A stretch of DNA of 61,638 nt from a virus: positions 1-61,638 of the IMG/VR virus record IMGVR_UViG_3300046368_000725; one strand, written 5' to 3'. The position numbers and the translations under genes are program-made. Shown here piece after piece: positions 44,936-52,974 of the stretch (the first letter of the stretch is position 1; each line of letters opens with the position of its first letter). The notes under the pieces were generated by a model. It made no database searches and had not been told where the DNA came from. It saw only the letters and a list, made by a program, of their open reading frames with translations.

Positions 44936-45487
44936 ATGGAAAATCTAACTACCTATAAAAGTAATAAAAAATTTTTAGAAGAAAGGTACAATCTAATAGC
45001 CAGTGGCACTAATAAAAAAGTTTATTACAACGGTAATAATAATATTGTTTTCAAACTATTTGAAAATCCTAATATATTGGAAGGCGAAATAGTAAGATAC
45101 CAAATACTAATTGAGAACAATATAAACTTTTTTACACCAAAATTAAAAATTGTTAATAAATTTGTTTGTGTAAGTCAATTTGCTGCACCAATAAAATTAA
45201 AAGATAACCACCGAGTTGCTTACAATTATAATATAGCTATTATGGATCCTCAACTTGTATTTCTCAAAACAGATCCAATTAAAAACACAATGTGGAAGAA
45301 TGTTTGCAATGAAACAGTAGATAGTAAAGGACTTACTCCTATCTATAATTGGGGAATTAGGAATAACAAAATATTGCTTTTAGATATAGAAACAATTTTG
45401 CATAATAAGGTAGTTGATTTTTTCAAGGATAGTCAAATTATTGATAAATTTAGAGAAGTAATGCGAGCAGATCAATACTATGAATAA
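44936..45487 (+). CDS. Unknown, weakly protein-kinase-fold-like
   Basis: 183 aa from the ATG at 44936. NLIASGTNKKVYYNGNNNIVFKLFEN near residue 20 resembles a kinase glycine loop followed by the VxK strand, and a later ILLLDIETILHN resembles the DFG-region strand. The catalytic loop is not evident, and the length is short for a kinase. It sits between two radical SAM genes, 10 bp after one and overlapping the next by 8 bp. It might bind nucleotide or the shared substrate; the function is open. Confidence 0.35.
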   Translation: MENLTTYKSNKKFLEERYNLIASGTNKKVYYNGNNNIVFKLFENPNILEGEIVRYQILIENNINFFTPKLKIVNKFVCVSQFAAPIKLKDNHRVAYNYNIAIMDPQLVFLKTDPIKNTMWKNVCNETVDSKGLTPIYNWGIRNNKILLLDIETILHNKVVDFFKDSQIIDKFREVMRADQYYE

Positions 45488-46886
45488 TAAAGTAAGTGAT
45501 ACATTTTGTTTATTACCCTGGGTGCATCTAAGCACAAGACCAGATGGTAGTATGCGAGTATGTTGTACAGCAAATGCAAGTTCAGTTGGCCCTACCAACG
45601 ATAAAGCACACGGCGGGCAAGTAGGTATTCTTAAAGATGATGAAGGAAGACCTAACAACTTAAACGTTAGTGATTTTCAAACAGCATGGAATAGCGAGTA
45701 TATGAAAAATGTTCGCAAGCAAATGCTCAACGGAGAAAAGCCGCCAAGTTGCTTGAAGTGCTACAAAGAAGAAGCTGCTGGACATCGCAGCAAACGCATG
45801 TGGGAAACACACTATTGGAGTGAGCGTGTAGATGTAGATAAAATACTACAAGAAACAAACGAGGACGGCAGTGTTCCGCCTAACTTAGCATATATTGATT
45901 TGCGGTTTGGCACAAAGTGTCAGTTAGCATGTGTAATGTGTAGTCCACATGACAGTAGTGGCTGGATAAAGGATTATAAAAAGATTTTTCCTGAAGTAAA
46001 AAATGAATCACTCAAAGAGATTATGCAGTGGGACAACAAAGGCAGCACTAATGGCAGTAGTTATAATTGGCACAAGCAAAATCCTGTATTCTGGCAACAG
46101 TTTTATGAACAGATGCCTAGTATGCAACAAATTTATTTTGCTGGTGGTGAAAGTCTTATTATTGAAGAACACTATGAAATACTTGAACATGCAATTAAAA
46201 TGGGTTATGCAAAAGATCTTGAACTGCGATATAACTCAAACGGAGTTGAGTGGAGAGAGGATTTATTTGATCTGTGGAAAGAATTCAAATTAGTACGATT
46301 CCACTATTCAATAGACAGCATTAAAGAGATGAACGATTACATTCGTTATCCAAGTGAATGGAAACGACAAGAAGAAGTATTTCACATTCTTGATACACAA
46401 ACTACAGATAATGTTGAAATCACTATAGCGTGTGCAGTACAAGCACTTAATGTATATTACTTGCCAGACTTTATTCAATGGAAGCTAGAGAAGAAGTTTA
46501 AAAAGATTAACATGTGGCCATTTGGCGCAGGCGGTATTAGTCAGCACTTTGTATATTGGCCTGCACATCTAAATGTCAAGAGCTTGCCTGCAGACTTCAA
46601 AGCTAAGTGCAGAGCAAAATACGAAGCATGGTATCCCTGGTGGGAAGCTAATTGGGAGCTAGGTATTCCGGATTGGCACAAAGGTAAAGTAGAGTACGAA
46701 CAGTGGCGAAGTGCTGAATATGGTATTAAAAGACTAAATGGTATTCTCAGTTTTATGGAAAGCGAAGACTGGAGCCAACGCTTGCCCGAGATGAAAGAGT
46801 TTTTAGGATTATGTGATCGGCAACGTGGAAACAGTTTCGATGAAACATTTCCAGAGATGAAAGATATTTTTAAGGATATAGAATGA
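45480..46886 (+). CDS. Radical SAM protein, FCxLPWxH...CC family, paralogue of 22963
   Basis: 468 aa. FCLLPWVHLSTRPDGSMRVCC (C10, C28, C29), SCLKC (C91, C94), CQLACVMC (C147, C151, C154) with SPHDSSGW, and AGGES instead of AGGEP. It shares MQWD and the WNSEYMK-NVR block with 22963. The ending SFDETFPEMKDIF is the family tail. GlnLeu at the cluster motif (CQLAC rather than CNxxC) is unusual among the long members here. Confidence 0.87.
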   Translation: MNNKVSDTFCLLPWVHLSTRPDGSMRVCCTANASSVGPTNDKAHGGQVGILKDDEGRPNNLNVSDFQTAWNSEYMKNVRKQMLNGEKPPSCLKCYKEEAAGHRSKRMWETHYWSERVDVDKILQETNEDGSVPPNLAYIDLRFGTKCQLACVMCSPHDSSGWIKDYKKIFPEVKNESLKEIMQWDNKGSTNGSSYNWHKQNPVFWQQFYEQMPSMQQIYFAGGESLIIEEHYEILEHAIKMGYAKDLELRYNSNGVEWREDLFDLWKEFKLVRFHYSIDSIKEMNDYIRYPSEWKRQEEVFHILDTQTTDNVEITIACAVQALNVYYLPDFIQWKLEKKFKKINMWPFGAGGISQHFVYWPAHLNVKSLPADFKAKCRAKYEAWYPWWEANWELGIPDWHKGKVEYEQWRSAEYGIKRLNGILSFMESEDWSQRLPEMKEFLGLCDRQRGNSFDETFPEMKDIFKDIE

Positions 46887-48229
46887 GTAAATGTACTTTT
46901 TGTCCGCTGCCGTGGAATAGCATAAATCTACGTAATAATGGTGACCTAAGGATTTGCTGTAATACAAATAGTTACAGTCCGCAGCGTGGTATTATGCGCA
47001 AAGAAAATGGCACTCCATACAATGCTGGCAAAGACGATTGGAACGAAGCAAGAAATGCTGAATTACTCAAAGAAGTGCGAGCTAGTATGTTAAAAGGAGA
47101 ATGGCATCCTGAATGCGAACGTTGTAGACAAGAAGAAAAAAACGGAATACGCAGCCGCCGAGAGTACGAAAACGAAGACTGGGGTAAGTGGTTTGGAGAT
47201 GTTAGTCTAGAAAAAATGGCACCTATCACACAAGAAGACGGAACAATAGATACAAGCAAACAAGATATAGAGTTTATTGATATAAGATACGGAAACTTTT
47301 GCAACCTTAAATGTAGAATGTGCGGTCCTACTGACAGTCACACATGGTATGACGACTTTGTTAAACTACATGGTAGAACACATTACAAAGATACTCACGA
47401 TAAAATTCAATTAACAAAAAATGCAAAAGGTCGTTGGAGCACAGATCAATATGATTGGTTTCAAAACAGCAATAGATATTGGGACAACTTTGAAAAGTAT
47501 GCACCAAACAGCAAAAAAATATACATTGTTGGTGGAGAACCTTTAATTATTGATGAACACACTGAAAGTTTAGAAAGACTTGTTGCAAGTGGCAAGTCAA
47601 AAAATGTAAGATTGGAGTACAACACAAATCTAACCATGGTACCTAATAAACTTGTACACTTATGGGAGCAGTTTAAACAGGTAAGAATTGGAGTAAGCAT
47701 TGATGGCGTGGGAGATGTATTTGACTATCAAAGAACTCCAGCTAAATGGAGTGCTGTATATCGCAATATGCAAAAGCTAGAAGAAGCAGATATAAATCTC
47801 AAAGCATGGTATGCATTTACAGTAACACCTTATAATGTGTTTCATTTTCCTGAATTTATGAAATGGAAATTAGAAGATAGCGGATTAGATAGTTACAATC
47901 CTATTACTGGTCCTCGTCCTATTGTAACACATCATATGTGTCATAGTCCTAAGTATTTTAATGTAAAAGTTTTACCACCTGAGCTAAAGGCACAAGTTTC
48001 AGAATATTATAAAATCTTTAGAGAATGGATTAGAACTACTGAATACAGCGACCATATAAAACAAAACTTTGAAAAACTACTTGACGGAGTTGAAAAATTT
48101 ATGTTAAGTGAAGACTACAGTGAAGAATGGTTAGGTCATTTTGTTGATCAAACAAAAAAACTAGACGAAATACGAAATCAAAATGTATTAGATATTGTAC
48201 CACAATACAAGGATTTATTTAATGGATAG
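46883..48229 (+). CDS. Radical SAM protein, FCPLPW...CC family
   Basis: 448 aa. CTFCPLPWNSINLRNNGDLRICC (C4, C7, C25, C26), CERC (C78, C81), CNLKCRMC (C140, C144, C147), VGGEPLIIDEHTE. An extra N-terminal Cys (C4) precedes the usual one. The tail NQNVLDIVPQYKDLF follows the family form. ATGA overlap with the previous gene; its stop overlaps the next start. Confidence 0.87.
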   Translation: MSKCTFCPLPWNSINLRNNGDLRICCNTNSYSPQRGIMRKENGTPYNAGKDDWNEARNAELLKEVRASMLKGEWHPECERCRQEEKNGIRSRREYENEDWGKWFGDVSLEKMAPITQEDGTIDTSKQDIEFIDIRYGNFCNLKCRMCGPTDSHTWYDDFVKLHGRTHYKDTHDKIQLTKNAKGRWSTDQYDWFQNSNRYWDNFEKYAPNSKKIYIVGGEPLIIDEHTESLERLVASGKSKNVRLEYNTNLTMVPNKLVHLWEQFKQVRIGVSIDGVGDVFDYQRTPAKWSAVYRNMQKLEEADINLKAWYAFTVTPYNVFHFPEFMKWKLEDSGLDSYNPITGPRPIVTHHMCHSPKYFNVKVLPPELKAQVSEYYKIFREWIRTTEYSDHIKQNFEKLLDGVEKFMLSEDYSEEWLGHFVDQTKKLDEIRNQNVLDIVPQYKDLFNG

Positions 48230-49379
48230 CTTCTGTCCTTATATCGACAAGGCATTAAGATTTGAGTTTAGCACAAATCAAGACAATGATCTAGTTTTTA
48301 GGACTAGACCTTGTTGTCATATGCATGGAGGAAAGTTTGATAACCAGTATAAGAAATGGCAAGTTTGTAATACATGGCAAGACTTAGAATCTCACGACAA
48401 TAGATTATATTTTTTAGATTGGCAAAAAAATACTGACAAATTGCACGATGCATGTCATCCTTGTATAGAAGTAGAAAAACATAACCCTACAAAAAGTCCT
48501 AGATTTATTTTTCCTAAAGAAACTGTGCTAGACTATCATATTTTAGATGTTGTAGTTGGCAACACTTGTAATTTAGCCTGTCCTTTTTGTGCTCCAAATG
48601 TTAGTAGCCTTATAGAAAAAATTACATCGGGTTATAAAGATAGATCTAAACTTCCTGGTAAATGGAGTCACGATCCTGAAGTAAATGGCAATCCTTCTAA
48701 GGTTGCTAAAGTAGTTGCAGATTTTTTAAAAAATAGGAATATAGGCGAACTTAAAATTATTGGCGGCGAACCTCTATTGGCAGAAAACTGGACAGAAATA
48801 GGCAAAGTTATAGATCAAGGATTGTGTTCTGACACAACACTTGTATTTACTACAAATGGTACAGTAATGAATGAAAAGATTATCAAAAATTTAAAACAGG
48901 TAAAAGATTCTAAAGTAACAGTGAGCATAGATAGTATAGGGTCTAACTATGACTTTATCCGTTGGCCTTATAAGTACAACAAGGTGCAACAAAATGTAGA
49001 TTACCTTATCGATCAAAAACCAAATAGCACATGGGTAAATGTTGATGGCTTAGTCACTATAATTAATTTTGAATTTTTACCTGATATTATAGAAGAGTTT
49101 AAACGTTGGCCGAGTTTTAGTTTTATGTTTGATTTAAAACCAGATGGTAGTGAACTTGATTATAAGGTTTTATCAAAGGATATCATTAATCAAGTTTATA
49201 AAAATATAAATTTTGATAATGTAAAAAAACAATTAGAATTTACATTAGATAACTACGACGATCTAAATATGAGTTATTTAAAATCCAAGACTAAAAATAG
49301 TTTAGAATGGTTTTTAAAACAACGCAGAATGGATAAAACTGTCTTAGGAGAAAATACTTTAAAGTATTTAGGCATGTAG
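48222..49379 (+). CDS. Radical SAM protein, diverged N-terminal cysteine type
   Basis: 385 aa from the ATG at 48222, with AAGGA upstream. FCPYIDKALRFEF then RTRPCC (C5, C31, C32), CHPC (C78, C81), CNLACPFC (C116, C120, C123), IGGEPLLAENW. The PW of the family motif is replaced by PY, and the tail QRRMDKTVLGENTL differs from the others. It ends the nine-gene operon, overlapping the convergent 2OG oxygenase gene by 12 bp. Confidence 0.85.
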   Translation: MDSFCPYIDKALRFEFSTNQDNDLVFRTRPCCHMHGGKFDNQYKKWQVCNTWQDLESHDNRLYFLDWQKNTDKLHDACHPCIEVEKHNPTKSPRFIFPKETVLDYHILDVVVGNTCNLACPFCAPNVSSLIEKITSGYKDRSKLPGKWSHDPEVNGNPSKVAKVVADFLKNRNIGELKIIGGEPLLAENWTEIGKVIDQGLCSDTTLVFTTNGTVMNEKIIKNLKQVKDSKVTVSIDSIGSNYDFIRWPYKYNKVQQNVDYLIDQKPNSTWVNVDGLVTIINFEFLPDIIEEFKRWPSFSFMFDLKPDGSELDYKVLSKDIINQVYKNINFDNVKKQLEFTLDNYDDLNMSYLKSKTKNSLEWFLKQRRMDKTVLGENTLKYLGM

Positions 49380-50048
49380 TTTGTAACTATTCCATAATCT
49401 ATCGGGCCACGTTGTACCTTTTTTTCCGTGTACAATCAAATGATATCTATCATCGTTACTATTATTGTACACACAATGTTTATTATAAAGATTAAGCATA
49501 ATAACACTTCCTTGTTGAAAAGGTAGATATCCTATATCTTCCATATAAAACTTGCAATCTTCTGGGTTGTTTAACGCAATATTAATAGGACCTAATCTTG
49601 CTTCGTCTAAATCAAATACATCTTGATGTAAATCTATATAACCACCTGGACGCAATTTCATAATTCTTATTCTGTCATACAAGTTGTACCCAAATGACTT
49701 TTTAAAAAAACGTGTTATTGTTGGACAGAAGTTACTTATATCAGTCCATTTATAAGGCGCATTGTTTCTATCAGGAAATCCATACCGAGAATGATGATCA
49801 GTGTGTACACTACTTAATCCATGTATACATAAACTTTGCCACCCATCACTTTCTTTTGCTCTATGTGTAACATATTGATCGCTTAATGATTTAGCTTCTT
49901 TTAGCATTTTCTCCCATTTAGCATTTTCAAATCCTGCTATAGGAAGAAACGGTATGTTCTTTGCCTTATACAATTTATCGATGCTATCGATGTTTTTATC
50001 ATATACTTGTTTTGCAGGATAGTTGTATTGTTCGATAAATTTATCCAT
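49368..50048 (-). CDS. Aspartyl/asparaginyl beta-hydroxylase-like 2OG-Fe(II) oxygenase, paralogue of 27363
   Basis: 226 aa. MKLRPGGYIDLHQD gives the iron ligands H141 and D143; H191 (NKHCVYNNS) and R201 (DDRYHLIVHG) complete the set. The segment INIALNNPEDCKFYMED matches the 27363-28103 protein closely. AAGGA stands 8-12 nt before the ATG, so unlike its paralogue it has a normal leader. It is divergent from the gene at 50075, which is a paralogue of that protein's neighbour. Confidence 0.72.
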   Translation of the reverse strand: MDKFIEQYNYPAKQVYDKNIDSIDKLYKAKNIPFLPIAGFENAKWEKMLKEAKSLSDQYVTHRAKESDGWQSLCIHGLSSVHTDHHSRYGFPDRNNAPYKWTDISNFCPTITRFFKKSFGYNLYDRIRIMKLRPGGYIDLHQDVFDLDEARLGPINIALNNPEDCKFYMEDIGYLPFQQGSVIMLNLYNKHCVYNNSNDDRYHLIVHGKKGTTWPDRLWNSYKLHA

Positions 50049-50061
50049 TGTAAGATCCTTT

Positions 50062-50069
50062 TATAAATA
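50062..50069 (+). promoter_or_regulatory. T4-type late promoter TATAAATA, leaderless arrangement
   Basis: An exact TATAAATA, then TAAAC, then the ATG at 50075: the start codon is the sixth base after the box, the usual T4 late transcription start. No ribosome site is present. Confidence 0.75.
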
Positions 50070-50074
50070 TAAAC

Positions 50075-51397
50075 ATGGTACTTAATAAATATTTAGTCAT
50101 CTTTCTAAACAACACCGCAGAAATTAAAAACAATAAAATTAAGACTTATTGTCAAAATTTATTGCAATACTGGGCTTTAGAAATCAGTGTTCAAGTAAAA
50201 GTCAAAGTCTTTACATACATGGAGTCAGCATTAGATTTTGTTGAAAATTGGAGTGACCACAAGCATGTAGTAATTATTGATATTGGAAATGATTTAGAAG
50301 TAAATGGACAGTTTATTTCAAAACTAATAGAAAATATTAATGATGACGATGTGCTAGTAGGACATATATTAGATAAACAAGATAGATACTATGAATTACA
50401 CAATCAATGTTTCTATTTTAATGCAGATGTTTGGAAAAGTATAGGATGCCCCGAATATGGTCATAAAGAAAAAAAATTGTTATGCAATGTGCCTTTGAGA
50501 TCTAAACAGAATCATCATGACGATTACACTCCTTATTGGATTGCTCCTGGCACACAAGAGAAGCTTTACACTGATTTAAAACAAGGATACAATTTTATTA
50601 AATCGTTTTTAGATGCAGGCTTTACTATTAAAAGTTTTAACAAAAGTATTCGAGATAGCAAGGCATATTCTTATCCATATGAAATTGACGATCAGTTTCA
50701 AAATATTATTGATTTTAATTTTATTAAAAAATATTATCTATATAACACAGAAAAACAAAGATTGGAACAAATTCCAAATAAAAAAATAAAAAGATTTGCA
50801 ACAGTTTGTGCAGGACTCAATCATTTAAAAGTTTTAAAAGATAAAGGATTTGACAGCGATACAAAATTGCTGTTTTATGATTGGGATGAGTTTAGTGTAG
50901 AAATGATGAAAGCTATATATTATCAATGGAACGGAATAGATTACGAAAATTTTGTAAAAGACACTGCAACTAAATTAAAATACACTGGAACTATTGTTGA
51001 AGATTGTAATAGAGAAAAAGAGTTTTTTGATTTTTTTGGAGGCGAAAAACAATTTCAATCATGGTTTGCTGAACTAAGAGAAACAGTAACTTTTGATTTC
51101 AAACACATAGACATTATGCAATACAATGAAAACACTTTTGAAAAATTCTTTAATGCAAAAGGATTTAAATTATTTTGGTTAAGTAATATTTTCCATTACA
51201 AGCCTACAAGTATAATATATAATTTAGAACAAAGAGCAAAAATACAAGATAGAGTAATTACAGCATTACCCAAGGAAAAGAATATGTTTGTTTTTTCTGA
51301 TAGTTGTATATTAGATCAGTCTAAGATTTTTTCAACACTAGATTACAAAGAGAAAATTATAAATGCAAAACAGACACAGGAAGAGATATTAGTATGA
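50075..51397 (+). CDS. Unknown protein, paralogue of 26240
   Basis: 440 aa. Shared with 26240: the N-terminal YLVIFLNN strand, HNQCFYFNADVW, HHDDYTPYWIAPG, and WLSNIFHYKPTSIIYNLEQR. A middle stretch KRFATVCAGLNHLKVLKDKGFDSDTKLLFYDWD resembles a second nucleotide-binding half (strand, Gly turn, helix). It may be a two-domain glycosyltransferase, though no metal motif is visible. It is followed by a 2OG oxygenase gene with ATGA overlap, repeating the association with that enzyme class. Confidence 0.5.
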   Translation: MVLNKYLVIFLNNTAEIKNNKIKTYCQNLLQYWALEISVQVKVKVFTYMESALDFVENWSDHKHVVIIDIGNDLEVNGQFISKLIENINDDDVLVGHILDKQDRYYELHNQCFYFNADVWKSIGCPEYGHKEKKLLCNVPLRSKQNHHDDYTPYWIAPGTQEKLYTDLKQGYNFIKSFLDAGFTIKSFNKSIRDSKAYSYPYEIDDQFQNIIDFNFIKKYYLYNTEKQRLEQIPNKKIKRFATVCAGLNHLKVLKDKGFDSDTKLLFYDWDEFSVEMMKAIYYQWNGIDYENFVKDTATKLKYTGTIVEDCNREKEFFDFFGGEKQFQSWFAELRETVTFDFKHIDIMQYNENTFEKFFNAKGFKLFWLSNIFHYKPTSIIYNLEQRAKIQDRVITALPKEKNMFVFSDSCILDQSKIFSTLDYKEKIINAKQTQEEILV

Positions 51398-52146
51398 AAG
51401 TAAACTTTGGAAATCACAACATAGATAAAATTGATTTAAATTTTCACAAAACAAACTTTGAAAAAATATTAAAGTCTAAAAATGCAAAAATTACAGGTGC
51501 AAATGACCTTAATAGATTTTGTAAAATCGAACCGCATGAAGAAAATAAAAAATTAAAGAACTTTTTTAATGAGTGCTTTGATGTAAATTTAGATTGGGGA
51601 TTAGAATATTTTCATAGTGGCGAGCCTGCAGGTTTGCATACTGATTATGACAGACAATATTATAATAAGGCTGACTGCTGGGAAGGCCGAAATGGAGAAA
51701 TGACACATTACAATGAAATTGTATTAGGTGTTATAATACCCTTAGATTGGAATAGTAGACAACCTTATACTATAAATTATGACAAAATAGCTACTGAGCC
51801 TCGAAAGCTCATGTACCGACAAGGGGAAATGCGTTATAAAGATACAAATGAAGTTGTTGATTATCGAGGATCGCCGAATTGGTGGGAATGGAAATATGAT
51901 CAGGAAGTTTTAAAATACAATCCCATTGGAAGCGGATATGTTGGAGAGTATGCAAATTTAAAAGTTGATAGTGTTTATAAATGGGAATTAGGAACAATGA
52001 TGTTGTTTGATCCAGCAAGGTGGCACAGTAGTAGTTGGTTCTTATCAACAAGAAAAATACCAGACAATTTTGAATCATCGGTAGAATATAAAAGAGCAAT
52101 AATAGGGTTTGGTACTAAGAATGTTGAAATAGGTACAAAGAAGTAA
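51394..52146 (+). CDS. Putative 2OG-Fe(II) oxygenase
   Basis: 250 aa. HTD (H82, D84) in GEPAGLHTDYDRQ, then a distal His near residue 210 in DPARWHSSSWF and an Arg-containing final strand KRAIIGFG. The strand VLGVIIPLDW precedes an insert of about 70 residues rich in Tyr and Trp. It shares the HTD-(18-22)-(I/L)PLD pattern with 55513. It ends just before a hairpin that may terminate the transcript. Confidence 0.6.
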   Translation: MKVNFGNHNIDKIDLNFHKTNFEKILKSKNAKITGANDLNRFCKIEPHEENKKLKNFFNECFDVNLDWGLEYFHSGEPAGLHTDYDRQYYNKADCWEGRNGEMTHYNEIVLGVIIPLDWNSRQPYTINYDKIATEPRKLMYRQGEMRYKDTNEVVDYRGSPNWWEWKYDQEVLKYNPIGSGYVGEYANLKVDSVYKWELGTMMLFDPARWHSSSWFLSTRKIPDNFESSVEYKRAIIGFGTKNVEIGTKK

Positions 52147-52156
52147 GAAAAGTAGA

Positions 52157-52177
52157 TCTGGCCCAAATTGAGCCAGA
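52157..52177. terminator. Hairpin between convergent genes, possible bidirectional terminator
   Basis: TCTGGC (52157-52162) pairs with GCCAGA (52172-52177) around a 9-nt loop, with TTTTT about 15 nt further. It lies in the only clear gap between convergent genes (52147-52203). The stem is short and the T-run is displaced, so termination strength is uncertain. Confidence 0.4.
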
Positions 52178-52203
52178 AATATGTTTTTATGTTAACAACT
52201 AAT

Positions 52204-52839
52204 TTATCTGTGGTAATGTACTGTAATAGGTTCTTTGACAAAACTGTGCAGCATTCTACCAGTTTTATGATGTACTTTACGATCCAAACTGTCGTCTTTA
52301 ATGCCAACGCCGATCATTAGTTCGATACTGTTATTTGAACCAATGATTTCCTGTATAGGTTCATTAATAAAACATGCACAATAACCAGTTCTGTAATCTA
52401 GTTGACTTGCAATTATATTTACATAACCAGCTGCAATTCCAATCGCCATATGTTGATCTCGAATCCAATTTTTTTCTAATTCACCATCGTGATTTTTCCA
52501 CTTTTCTATGTACTTGGGTGATCTAACTGTATCAGTAAAAATAAATAAACTATGTGCAAGAACTTGACTATTTGTAGTAAATTCTGCATTGCCAGTTTCT
52601 TCATTTGTGATACCTAAACCATTGGTGTTCTTGTGAATTTCTTCAATACTATTTCTATTTGTAATTACATGTAAATCATAAAATTTAAAGTTTTGTTTAC
52701 TTGGGCAATTAGTTGCAGCATGAACAAGAAGATCTATATCACCCTGGTGCATTTCTTGACTTAGGTCCCAATTTCTTTGAACATGCTGGCTGCGAATAAC
52801 AGCTTTTTTGATATTTGTACTAGCGTCATCTAAAAACAT
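52204..52839 (-). CDS. Nitroreductase-family FMN protein
   Basis: 211 aa. IRSQHVQRNWDL near residue 16 and TNCPSKQN near 45 are the FMN-phosphate and flavin contacts of the nitroreductase fold, and HMAIGIAAGYVNIIASQL...GYCACF is the conserved C-terminal half. It is paralogous to 57321. AGGAG precedes the ATG, with a CATAAATA late-like box upstream. Family members reduce nitro groups, quinones or flavins, or dehydrogenate peptides; supplying reduced flavin to the halogenase is possible but unproven. Confidence 0.75.
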   Translation of the reverse strand: MFLDDASTNIKKAVIRSQHVQRNWDLSQEMHQGDIDLLVHAATNCPSKQNFKFYDLHVITNRNSIEEIHKNTNGLGITNEETGNAEFTTNSQVLAHSLFIFTDTVRSPKYIEKWKNHDGELEKNWIRDQHMAIGIAAGYVNIIASQLDYRTGYCACFINEPIQEIIGSNNSIELMIGVGIKDDSLDRKVHHKTGRMLHSFVKEPITVHYHR

Positions 52840-52863
52840 CTGGTTCTCCTGATATGTTAATAG

Positions 52864-52871
52864 TATTTATG
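52864..52871 (-). promoter_or_regulatory. Late-like box CATAAATA
   Basis: Minus-strand 7-of-8 match to the late box, 24 nt before the nitroreductase ATG with AGGAG between. The paralogous nitroreductase gene at 57321 has the same CATAAATA box, at 57294. Confidence 0.55.
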
Positions 52872-52940
52872 GGTAATAAGTAAAGTAAAAGAGATTTTTA
52901 TCAAGAAGTTGCTTATACCAATATTCAACACTTAAATATA

Positions 52941-52969
52941 TTGACAGAACACAAAACGGATGCTATAAT
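52941..52969 (+). promoter_or_regulatory. Sigma70-type promoter, leaderless arrangement
   Basis: TTGACA (52941-52946), 17 nt, TATAAT (52964-52969), then 5 nt and the ATG at 52975. No ribosome site. It drives the last operon of the window. Confidence 0.85.
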
Positions 52970-52974
52970 ATAAT

